Shown here: one piece after another, positions 1-5,114 of the stretch
How positions within the stretch are numbered: the stretch's first letter is position 1
How the letters are laid out: each line of letters starts with the position of its first letter
Source: Clostridiales bacterium
GTDB lineage: Bacteria; Bacillota; Clostridia; Lachnospirales; Lachnospiraceae
Length of the DNA stretch: 5,114 bases
Assembly: GCA_019423795.1 (NCBI GenBank)
Contig: JAHZAT010000080.1
Coordinates: forward strand, 1-5,114
Direction of reading: 5' to 3'
The notes under the pieces: generated by a model
The model's input: the letters and a program-made list of their open reading frames with translations, nothing else
Database searches by the model: none
What the model was told of the DNA's origin: nothing
Made by a program: the position numbers and the translations under genes

Positions 1-55
1 TCCAACACATATTTATAATTTTTTATAAGATTATTTTAACAGTTAAACACCTCCT
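1..55. other. AT-rich end of window with no supported gene
   Basis: This stretch lies beyond the transporter terminator and is strongly AT-rich. On the minus strand an AGGAGG sequence (50-55) sits immediately after the terminator, but the nearest ATG (8-10) is 39 bases further on, too far for a normal ribosome binding site. TATAAA-like hexamers occur on the minus strand at 22-27 and 12-17, with no good -35 at proper spacing. The stretch could be the promoter region of a gene outside the window; nothing firmer can be said. Confidence 0.4.
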
Positions 56-103
56 AATAAAACAGAAACGCACAAAATGTTAAGTAGTCATCTGTGCGTT
101 TCT
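56..103 (-). terminator. Intrinsic terminator after the NSS transporter
   Basis: A perfect 11-bp inverted repeat (64-74 with 93-103, AGAAACGCACA and its complement) encloses an 18-base loop. Read on the minus strand, the hairpin is followed by GUUUUAUU (63-56), a reasonable U-rich tail. It begins 12 bases beyond the transporter stop codon, where the end of that transcript is expected. The plus-strand side lacks a run of T, so it is probably one-directional. Confidence 0.85.
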
Positions 104-115
104 ATATCTTCTGTA

Positions 116-1471
116 TTAAACTGTAATAAATCCTAATCCTTCAAGTACTGAGAATACTAAGATCGCAACAATGCAAATTGGTGCAATATACTTAACCATA
201 ATAAGGAATAGTGATTTTCTCTTAAATTCCCCAGAGCTTTCAACTTCATCAACAATTACTTTTGGCTTGATGATATAACCGACAAATAAACATGTTAAGA
301 ATGCTGCGATCGGCATTAATACACTGTTACTGATGAAATCAAAGAAATCAAGGAAGTCAAATCCTAAAATCGTAATATTGCTCCATGCTCCAAATCCTAA
401 AGATGATGGAACTGCTAGTAACAGAGCAATGATAAACATTGTAATACATGCAGTTCCTCGTTTCATATGGAACTTATCCATCAGAACTGCTACGAGTGTC
501 TCAAGCAGCGAAATGGAAGAGGTAAGTGCTGCAAGTAACACTAAAATAAAGAATACTGCTGCAATAACACTTGAAAAAGCCATACTGTTAAATACTTTTG
601 GAAGCATCACAAACATCAAAGATGGACCTTTTGCAAGCATGGATGAATCTCCGTTTGAGAATACAAACACAGCTGGTACGATCATAAGTCCTGCAAGGAA
701 AGCAACCCCTGTATCAAAAATCTCAACCTGTGTGACTGATTTCTCAAGGTCAGCTTTCTTTGGCATATATGATCCGAATGTGATCATAATACCCATAGCA
801 AGGGACATCGAATAAAATAACTGTCCAAGTGCAGCTAAGATCGTTGTCGGACCAAATCCTTTTAAACTTGGTTTTAAATAATATGCAACTCCAGCCATCG
901 CCCCTGGTCTTGTGATACAGAATAAAGAAACTCCGATCAACAAGACGATCAAAACTGGCATCATGATCGTGCTGACACGTTCTACTCCGCCTTTGACTCC
1001 TCCTGCAACAACCACTGTTGTAGCGATCAGGAAAACAAGAACACAGATCATAGGTTCCGCTGATTTGCTGATAAACCCTGTAAAGAATGTATCAGAGGCG
1101 GCATTATGAATCCCTCCCTGAAGCGATATCAGTGCATATTTTGTAACCCATCCACCGATAACACAGTAGTACGGGAAGATAATAAACGGAATGATCGTTG
1201 TAAGATATCCGATAAATGTATGCTTCTTGCTAAAGTGTCCAAATGCACGGATCGCACTGGTTCCTGCCTTTCTTCCAAGGGCAACTTCTGTGATCATCAG
1301 TGAAAATCCAAATGTTAATGTAAGGATCAGATAAGTTAATAAAAATGTTCCTCCGCCATACTTGGCTGCAAGATATGGAAATCTCCAGATGTTTCCAAGA
1401 CCTACGGCAGACCCAGCCGTTGCAAGAACGAACCCTAAACGGCTCGAGAATCCACTTCTTTCATTACTCAT
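116..1471 (-). CDS. Sodium-dependent transporter, NSS/SNF family
   Basis: This 451-residue membrane protein belongs to the neurotransmitter:sodium symporter family, which uses the sodium gradient to import amino acids or related small molecules. The TM1 signature GSAVGLGNIWRFPY (20-33) fits the family, with Ala22 and Asn27 in the LeuT sodium-site positions. TM6 carries GQLFYSMSLAMG (216-227), and TM8 carries ALTSSIS (315-321), matching the LeuT Na2 segment with its Thr-Ser pair. I count about 11 hydrophobic segments, the last at 421-450, which fits short bacterial members such as MhsT and Tyt1 rather than 12-helix LeuT. The ATG start is preceded by AAAGAAGG (minus strand, 1483-1490) at 11 bases. 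The substrate cannot be read from the sequence; an amino acid is the default guess. It lies 120 bases downstream of thiC on the same strand with no clear terminator between, so it may share the TPP-controlled transcript. Confidence 0.93.
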   Translation of the reverse strand: MSNERSGFSSRLGFVLATAGSAVGLGNIWRFPYLAAKYGGGTFLLTYLILTLTFGFSLMITEVALGRKAGTSAIRAFGHFSKKHTFIGYLTTIIPFIIFPYYCVIGGWVTKYALISLQGGIHNAASDTFFTGFISKSAEPMICVLVFLIATTVVVAGGVKGGVERVSTIMMPVLIVLLIGVSLFCITRPGAMAGVAYYLKPSLKGFGPTTILAALGQLFYSMSLAMGIMITFGSYMPKKADLEKSVTQVEIFDTGVAFLAGLMIVPAVFVFSNGDSSMLAKGPSLMFVMLPKVFNSMAFSSVIAAVFFILVLLAALTSSISLLETLVAVLMDKFHMKRGTACITMFIIALLLAVPSSLGFGAWSNITILGFDFLDFFDFISNSVLMPIAAFLTCLFVGYIIKPKVIVDEVESSGEFKRKSLFLIMVKYIAPICIVAILVFSVLEGLGFITV

Positions 1472-1482
1472 AATATTAAGTA

Positions 1483-1490
1483 CCTTCTTT
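1483..1490 (-). promoter_or_regulatory. Ribosome binding site of the NSS transporter
   Basis: AAAGAAGG on the minus strand lies 11 bases before the ATG at 1471. It is a moderate Shine-Dalgarno match at slightly long spacing. It supports this start, which also leaves the usual short N-terminal tail before TM1. Confidence 0.6.
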
Positions 1491-1500
1491 CATATATATT

Positions 1501-1568
1501 CAGATACGTAAGGATATGTATCTGGCTCTGCCGGAGATCTTAGATATGAATCCTGCATGGCAGGATTC
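1501..1568. repeat. Two hairpins in the thiC-transporter spacer
   Basis: The 120-base spacer holds two clear inverted repeats. CAGATAC (1501-1507) pairs with GTATCTG (1518-1524), giving 7 bp with a 10-base loop. GAATCCTGC (1548-1556) pairs with GCAGGATTC (1560-1568), giving a perfect 9-bp stem with a 3-base loop. On the minus strand neither is followed by a run of U: the bases after them are AUAUCUAAG and AAUAUAUAUG. They are therefore poor intrinsic terminators and could instead be mRNA processing or stabilising structures between cotranscribed genes. No convincing promoter was seen in the spacer. Confidence 0.6.
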
Positions 1569-1591
1569 CCAGCCTGGATGCTGAATTCTAT

Positions 1592-2893
1592 TTAGATGAC
1601 GTCCACATCTTCTCCGGCAAGGACGGCATTCATATTACGTACAGAACACATCTTTCCACACATTGTACATGTATCTTCTCTCTCTGGTGTTGATTCTGCA
1701 CGGTATCTTCTTGCCTTTTCAGGATCAAGAGCAAGTTCGAACTGTTTCTCCCAGTCAAGTTTCTGTCTCGCAGCTGCCATCTGGTTATCCCAATCCATAG
1801 CGCCTTTTACACCTTTGGCAATATCTGCTGCATGTGCTGCGATCTTGGAAGCCATGATTCCTTCTTTCACATCATCGACATTTGGAAGACGCAGATGTTC
1901 TGCTGGTGTTACATAACATAAGAAGCTTGCTCCAGAAGCTGCAGCGATCGCTCCACCAATTGCAGATGTGATATGGTCATATCCAGGTGCAATATCTGTT
2001 ACCAGAGGTCCAAGAACATAAAATGGTGCTCCATGACAGATCGTCTGCTGGATCTTCATATTCGCCTGAATCTGATCCATTGGCATATGTCCAGGTCCTT
2101 CGATCATAACCTGTACATCCTTCTTCCATGCACGTGCTGTTAATTCTCCTAATGTTACTAATTCTTCGATCTGTGAAATGTCACTTGCATCAGCAAGGCA
2201 TCCTGGACGACATGCATCGCCAAGGCTTAGCGTTACATCATATTCGTTACAGATATCAAGGATTTCATCATAGTATTCGAAGAATGGATTCTCATTGCCT
2301 GTTGCTTCCATCCATGCAAAGATCAGAGAACCACCACGAGACACAATGTTCATCTTACGTTTCATTGCCTTAAAACGTTCCGCTGTGTTTCGGTTGATCC
2401 CACAATGGATCGTCATAAAATCTACACCATCTTCTGCATGCATCTTAAAAACATCGATCCATTCACGAGATGTGATATCCTTTAATGCTTTATTGTAATA
2501 AACAATCGCATCGTAAATAGGTACGGTACCAAGGATTGCTGGGCATTCATCGACAAGTTTCTTACGAAATACATGAGTATGTCCAAAAGAAGAAAGATCC
2601 ATGATAGCTTCTGCACCCATCTCTACGGCTTTATTAACTTTCTCCATCTCAACATCTAAGTTTAGACAGTCTCTGGATGTTCCAAGGTTTACATTGATCT
2701 TTGTCTTCAAAGAATTCCCGATTCCAAATGGCTTTAAACACTTGTGGTTCTTGTTTGCAGGGATGACAATAGTTCCAGCCGCAACTTCTGCCATAAGGTC
2801 TTTCACGTCAATTCCTTCATAGGCAGCAACTGCTTCCATCTCTTTCGTTACAATTCCCTGTCTTGCTGCGTTCATCTGTGTTGTGTACTTCAT
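1592..2893 (-). CDS. thiC: Phosphomethylpyrimidine synthase ThiC
   Basis: ThiC is a non-canonical radical SAM enzyme of the cytoplasm. It rearranges 5-aminoimidazole ribotide into hydroxymethylpyrimidine phosphate, the pyrimidine half of thiamin. The 433-residue product shows family motifs in order: NVNLGTS (67-73), SRGGS (185-189), DACRPG (226-231), EGPGHMP (265-271), GPLVTDIAPGYDHI (295-308) and PAEHLRLP (330-337). His269 and His333 are 64 residues apart, matching the metal-binding histidine pair I recall from the Caulobacter enzyme. The C-terminal cluster cysteines are 409, 412 and 416, a CX2CX3C spacing rather than the textbook CX2CX4C. The protein lacks the extra N-terminal region of the roughly 600-residue proteobacterial and Bacillus forms, which is usual for clostridial and archaeal ThiC. 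The ATG has GGAGG at 9-base spacing. A TPP riboswitch and terminator precede it, so repression by TPP is expected. Confidence 0.98.
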   Translation of the reverse strand: MKYTTQMNAARQGIVTKEMEAVAAYEGIDVKDLMAEVAAGTIVIPANKNHKCLKPFGIGNSLKTKINVNLGTSRDCLNLDVEMEKVNKAVEMGAEAIMDLSSFGHTHVFRKKLVDECPAILGTVPIYDAIVYYNKALKDITSREWIDVFKMHAEDGVDFMTIHCGINRNTAERFKAMKRKMNIVSRGGSLIFAWMEATGNENPFFEYYDEILDICNEYDVTLSLGDACRPGCLADASDISQIEELVTLGELTARAWKKDVQVMIEGPGHMPMDQIQANMKIQQTICHGAPFYVLGPLVTDIAPGYDHITSAIGGAIAAASGASFLCYVTPAEHLRLPNVDDVKEGIMASKIAAHAADIAKGVKGAMDWDNQMAAARQKLDWEKQFELALDPEKARRYRAESTPEREDTCTMCGKMCSVRNMNAVLAGEDVDVI

Positions 2894-2902
2894 GATTGAA
2901 AA

Positions 2903-2927
2903 CCTCCAAAATATAAGATTTTGGGAG
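2903..2927 (-). promoter_or_regulatory. thiC ribosome binding site within a possible hairpin
   Basis: GGAGG (2903-2907) lies 9 bases before the thiC ATG and is a strong Shine-Dalgarno sequence. The segment just before it can fold back: CCAAAAU (RNA from 2924-2918) pairs with AUUUUGG (2912-2906) around a 5-base loop. After one mismatch, two further pairs reach 2903. The two leading G residues of the site fall in the perfect 7-bp part. The fold is AU-rich, so its real stability is uncertain. Confidence 0.75.
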
Positions 2928-2976
2928 ACTCTTATTCGGTTTTGTTTATTTTATCATCATTCTGTCTTGTTGAGAT

Positions 2977-3026
2977 AAAAAAAGACAAACTTTAAAAAGC
3001 CTGTGATGCTGCTTTACAGTTCGTCT
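2977..3026 (-). terminator. Riboswitch expression-platform terminator
   Basis: On the minus strand, AGACGAACUG-UAAAGC (3026-3011) pairs with GCUUUUUAAAGUUUGUCU (3000-2983), leaving a 10-base loop (3010-3001) and one G-U pair. The stem runs straight into a seven-U tract (2983-2977). It lies between the TPP aptamer and the thiC start, so it is the expected switch by which TPP binding stops transcription before thiC. Confidence 0.9.
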
Positions 3027-3042
3027 TGTATTCATAGCATCC

Positions 3043-3133
3043 AAATCCCTACGACGGCATTATCCGTATCAGGTCCATGGTCGAAACTCTCGTTTCCTCT
3101 CAGCTAAGGTATCACCTTTTAAGCTCCCATTTC
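3043..3133 (-). ncRNA. TPP riboswitch (THI element) controlling thiC
   Basis: The minus strand carries the conserved thi-box core in order: GGGAGCUU at the 5' side, a short AAGGU/ACCUU hairpin, CUGAGA, an optional GAAAC/GUUUC stem capped by a GAGA tetraloop, then ACCUGAUACGG, GGAUAAUGCC and CGUAGGGA. The closing helix P1 can form from AAAU (3132-3129) and AUUU (3046-3043). Family knowledge: this aptamer binds thiamin pyrophosphate, gripping the pyrimidine near CUGAGA and the pyrophosphate near GGAUAAUGCC. Its position upstream of thiC with a terminator between them indicates transcriptional repression when TPP is plentiful. The P2 helix looks short, but all core motifs are present. Confidence 0.96.
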
Positions 3134-3145
3134 AGTTACACCAAT

Positions 3146-3174
3146 ATTGTACCATCCTAAAAGGCAGATAGCAA
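3146..3174 (-). promoter_or_regulatory. Probable sigma-A promoter for the riboswitch-thiC transcript
   Basis: On the minus strand, TTGCTA (3174-3169) resembles the -35 consensus at four of six positions. TACAAT (3151-3146) resembles the -10 at five of six, and the spacing is 17 bases. The predicted start near 3139 leaves a few bases before the aptamer's P1 helix at 3133, as expected for a riboswitch leader. The -35 lies inside the hairpin that ends the upstream gene. Confidence 0.65.
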
Positions 3175-3203
3175 GAATTTTGTATCCTTGTTATCTGCCT
3201 TTT
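3159..3203. terminator. Hairpin terminator after the NlpC/P60 gene
   Basis: A long inverted repeat pairs AAAAGGCAGATAGCAAG (3159-3175) with CTTGTTATCTGCCTTTT (3187-3203). It gives 17 positions with one imperfect pair (3171/3191) and an 11-base loop. It starts 28 bases past the stop codon of the upstream gene. The minus-strand RNA ends in CUUUU followed by AGG, a short U tail, so the strength rests mainly on the stem. It could also work on plus-strand transcripts, although no plus-strand gene needs it here. Confidence 0.8.
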
Positions 3204-3230
3204 GTACTTCTTTATCTTTATATTTTTCTT

Positions 3231-4592
3231 TTATTTTACTGGTCTGGCGATTGCTGCAACTTTGCGGTACCATGGATAGCTGTAAGACACACTGCTTCCA
3301 TCTGCATGTACGATCGTGTCATTTCCAACATACATGGCGATATGGTCGATATTTTTATATCTTCCATTCTTTCCACTTCGTTTACGGTAAAAGATTAGAT
3401 CTCCCGGAAGTAATCTGTCTGATTTTCCGTTATATGTAGAAAGTTTTAATAATTTCTTCTTTTTTCCACACCATTTAGCAATATCTGCAGCTGTTGGTGC
3501 ATAGCTCTTACTTCCAAAATTCACACCATATGGTTTATAAGATTTCCACACAAAAGAACTGCAGTCCACATAACCTTTCCGCATTCGTTTTGCCTGACTG
3601 TATCTTGGTTTTGTCTTACAGATCGCTTGAGCTTTACTGACTCCTTTGTATACTTTGGATTTTAAGATATAAATATTAAAAGATACACTCACATTATCAG
3701 CACTGATCGTTAAGGTTGTCCTTCCGTATTTTTTTCCTTTTGTTAATCCATTTGATGATACAGATGCATATTTTGTATTTCCAACTTTATATGTAACTGG
3801 TGTATATCCGCTGGCTCCTGATACTTTGTAAGATACTTTTTGCCCTTTTTTCAGAATACAACTGGCTCTATATTGTGGATCTGTGCACTTTACAGTTGCT
3901 TCCAGACAAATTCCATCTACATATACGTATATCTTTCTGGTTTGTTTTGCATATCCGTAAAATGTCCCATCATCCGATACATAAAAATTATGGTTATTAT
4001 CTGCTCGATAGATAATGCGTTCTTGTCCATTCGTCGAGTTGCCTTCTAATTCAACTTTCCCTTCGTTATAAAGAACCGTTGCAAGTTTGTTATTCTTTAA
4101 TCTCGGATTGGAAATCTGGATATGCATTTCTTTTGTTTCAATACTTTGATATTCTGTTCCTTCATCTGTTATGATATTTAATCGGACTGTTGCATCTCCT
4201 ATGGATCTTCCTGTAATCCTTGCAGTCTTCTGATCTGCTGATACCTCCATCGCAATATGATCATTTCCATTGACGATCTGCCAGTTATATTTCAGATTAT
4301 CTCCATAATCATAAGAATCGTTATATTTTAATGAAATATTTCCGCCAACAGCAACACCTGCATTGATGCCAGAATCATAGAAATCAATGTCATATGTTGC
4401 TGCTTCTTCCGGTGAATCGTATCCGCCCCATAAATTATATCCTGCTTTGTTTATCTTATTCGTTATCTTTCCCATGCCAGTCTTACTTGCTGCTGATACG
4501 GGCATGATCTGAATCGATAACATTCCTATAACAGCTGAAAGCGTACATACGCACAGCTTTTTCATCACTTTTTTCACTTTATTTCTCCCCAT
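3231..4592 (-). CDS. Secreted Ig-like domain protein with NlpC/P60 peptidase
   Basis: This 453-residue protein has a Lys-rich N-terminus, a hydrophobic segment (about 13-30) and a likely signal peptidase site near PVSA (31-34), so it should be exported. The middle looks like three Ig-like (Big-type) beta modules at about 75-162, 165-236 and 241-310; the first and third are clearest, with ITGRSIGDATVRLNI and SNGLTKGKKYGRTTLTISA. Residues 320-453 form an NlpC/P60 domain with catalytic Cys344 in YVDCSSFVW, His417 in DHIAMYVG and His429 as the third residue. The His-His gap of 12 matches E. coli Spr. Family members cut peptidoglycan stem peptides, usually next to meso-diaminopimelate, so a wall-remodelling role is inferred. 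No LPXTG, SLH or choline-binding anchor is visible. It follows the dehydrogenase gene by 42 bases and ends before a strong hairpin. The start may be GTG at 4577 instead. Confidence 0.9.
   Translation of the reverse strand: MGRNKVKKVMKKLCVCTLSAVIGMLSIQIMPVSAASKTGMGKITNKINKAGYNLWGGYDSPEEAATYDIDFYDSGINAGVAVGGNISLKYNDSYDYGDNLKYNWQIVNGNDHIAMEVSADQKTARITGRSIGDATVRLNIITDEGTEYQSIETKEMHIQISNPRLKNNKLATVLYNEGKVELEGNSTNGQERIIYRADNNHNFYVSDDGTFYGYAKQTRKIYVYVDGICLEATVKCTDPQYRASCILKKGQKVSYKVSGASGYTPVTYKVGNTKYASVSSNGLTKGKKYGRTTLTISADNVSVSFNIYILKSKVYKGVSKAQAICKTKPRYSQAKRMRKGYVDCSSFVWKSYKPYGVNFGSKSYAPTAADIAKWCGKKKKLLKLSTYNGKSDRLLPGDLIFYRKRSGKNGRYKNIDHIAMYVGNDTIVHADGSSVSYSYPWYRKVAAIARPVK
4585..4590 (-). promoter_or_regulatory. 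Shine-Dalgarno-like site suggesting an internal GTG start
   Basis: GGGGAG on the minus strand overlaps codons 1-3 of the long reading of the NlpC/P60 gene and lies 7 bases before the GTG at 4577-4575 (codon 6). Only weak purine stretches precede the ATG at 4592. Starting at 4577 would give MKKVMKKLCVC, still a normal Lys-rich signal peptide, so the true protein may be 448 residues. Confidence 0.5.
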
Positions 4593-4634
4593 TTATCTTG
4601 TTTCTCTTAATGTATATTCGACTATTTATAAAAT

Positions 4635-5114
4635 TTAATTCATTACATTGACTGGTTTTCCTTCCATCCAACATTTCACATTATCAAAATCAATGATCGC
4701 ACGTTTTACCAATGCTTCTTTTGTTGCAAATGCAACGTGTGGTGTCGCGATCAGATTCTTTGCATGTAAGAGTGGATGATCTTTTGATACCGGCGGTTCA
4801 TTCTCAAAGACATCAACGGCTGCTCCTGCAATCTTACCGTTATTGAGTGCTTCAGCTAATGCTTCACTATCAACAACCGGACCTCTTGCCGTGTTGATCA
4901 AAACTGCATCTGGTTTCATCAATGCGATTTCATCTTTACCGATCAAACCTTTTGTTGATTCATTTAAAGGTACATGCAATGAAATGATATCACAACTATA
5001 TAAAAGTTCTTCTAACCCCACAAATTGAATTCCTGGAAGATCTTTTACTGTCCTTGAATATGCGTAAACTTCACATCCAAATGCCTGGGCGATCTTCGCA
5101 ACTCTGGTTCCGAT
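4635..5114 (-). CDS. D-2-hydroxyacid dehydrogenase, partial (5' end outside window)
   Basis: The frame is open from the window edge to the stop at 4635, giving 159 residues; the start codon and roughly the first half of a protein of about 315 residues lie beyond 5114. A GTG at 5021 is an in-frame internal codon, not the start, since dehydrogenase sequence continues upstream of it (IGTRVAKIAQAFG). Family members reduce 2-keto acids to D-2-hydroxyacids with NAD(P)H in the cytoplasm. Catalytic residues by family comparison are Arg77 (NTARGPVVD), Glu106 (ENEPP) and His126 (TPHVAFAT), numbered within the fragment. The end of the second Rossmann strand reads YAYSRT, with Ser-Arg where NAD-specific enzymes usually have Asp, hinting at NADP(H) use. 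The substrate is unknown; glyoxylate or hydroxypyruvate reductase and general 2-ketoacid reductase are possible. No terminator separates it from the next gene. Confidence 0.93.
   Translation of the reverse strand: MGTRVAKIAQAFGCEVYAYSRTVKDLPGIQFVGLEELLYSCDIISLHVPLNESTKGLIGKDEIALMKPDAVLINTARGPVVDSEALAEALNNGKIAGAAVDVFENEPPVSKDHPLLHAKNLIATPHVAFATKEALVKRAIIDFDNVKCWMEGKPVNVMN

Noticed and set aside
8..55. Start of a further minus-strand gene using the AGGAGG at 50-55
   Set aside because: The nearest ATG is 39 bases away and the intervening sequence is AT-rich and non-coding in appearance; the real gene start, if any, would lie outside the window.
333..815. Open frame of 160 codons on the plus strand opposite the NSS transporter
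   Set aside because: It is fully antisense to a confidently identified membrane protein, its translation shows no domain or membrane pattern, and it is most simply a shadow of the transporter's codon usage.
1501..1568. Spacer hairpins read as an intrinsic terminator for thiC
   Set aside because: Neither stem is followed by a U-run on the minus strand, so they were kept as unexplained inverted repeats.
1596..1916. Plus-strand open frame of 106 codons opposite the thiC 3' end
   Set aside because: It overlaps a highly conserved enzyme gene entirely, and its product is low-complexity Ser/Ala-rich. Treated as a shadow frame.
3147..3439. Two overlapping 83-codon plus-strand frames across the terminator and the NlpC/P60 3' end
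   Set aside because: Both run antisense through the hairpin terminator and the catalytic domain and show no recognisable protein features; the hydrophobic stretch comes from T-rich DNA.
4593..4634. Promoter in the gap before the NlpC/P60 gene (TATAAA and TATACA hexamers)
   Set aside because: No acceptable -35 sequence lies 16-18 bases upstream of either hexamer; the AT-rich gap alone is not enough to call one.

Overview
The window reads as ordinary chromosomal DNA from a low-GC Gram-positive anaerobe, most likely a clostridial species of the Lachnospiraceae type. This is an inference from four things: AT-rich intergenic DNA, a short ThiC of about 430 residues, a TPP riboswitch acting through a terminator, and a secreted Ig-like/NlpC-P60 wall protein. 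All four genes lie on the minus strand, so transcription runs from the right end of the window to the left.

In transcription order: (1) positions 5114-4635 hold the C-terminal half of a D-2-hydroxyacid dehydrogenase, cut by the window edge. (2) After a 42-base gap, 4592-3231 encodes a secreted protein with a signal peptide, about three Ig-like (Big-type) domains and a C-terminal NlpC/P60 cysteine peptidase. It ends in a strong hairpin terminator at 3159-3203. (3) Next comes the thiamin unit: a promoter whose -35 lies inside that terminator, a TPP riboswitch (about 3043-3133), its expression-platform terminator (2977-3026), and thiC (2893-1592), the enzyme that makes the pyrimidine half of thiamin. 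(4) A 120-base spacer with hairpins but no convincing terminator leads to a sodium-dependent NSS/SNF-family transporter (1471-116), closed by an intrinsic terminator (56-103). The last 55 bases are AT-rich, with no gene I can support.

Functionally, thiC is expected to be on when TPP is scarce. Because nothing clearly stops transcription between thiC and the NSS transporter, the transporter may fall under the same TPP control. That is the most biologically interesting possibility here, though it is unproven. The NlpC/P60 protein would act outside the cell on peptidoglycan. The dehydrogenase belongs to a separate upstream unit and has no evident link to thiamin.

I found no CRISPR array, mobile element, tRNA or rRNA, and no evidence of a wholly new system. 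The points worth checking are the regulatory architecture around thiC, the possible TPP regulation of an NSS transporter, and several protein-level details.
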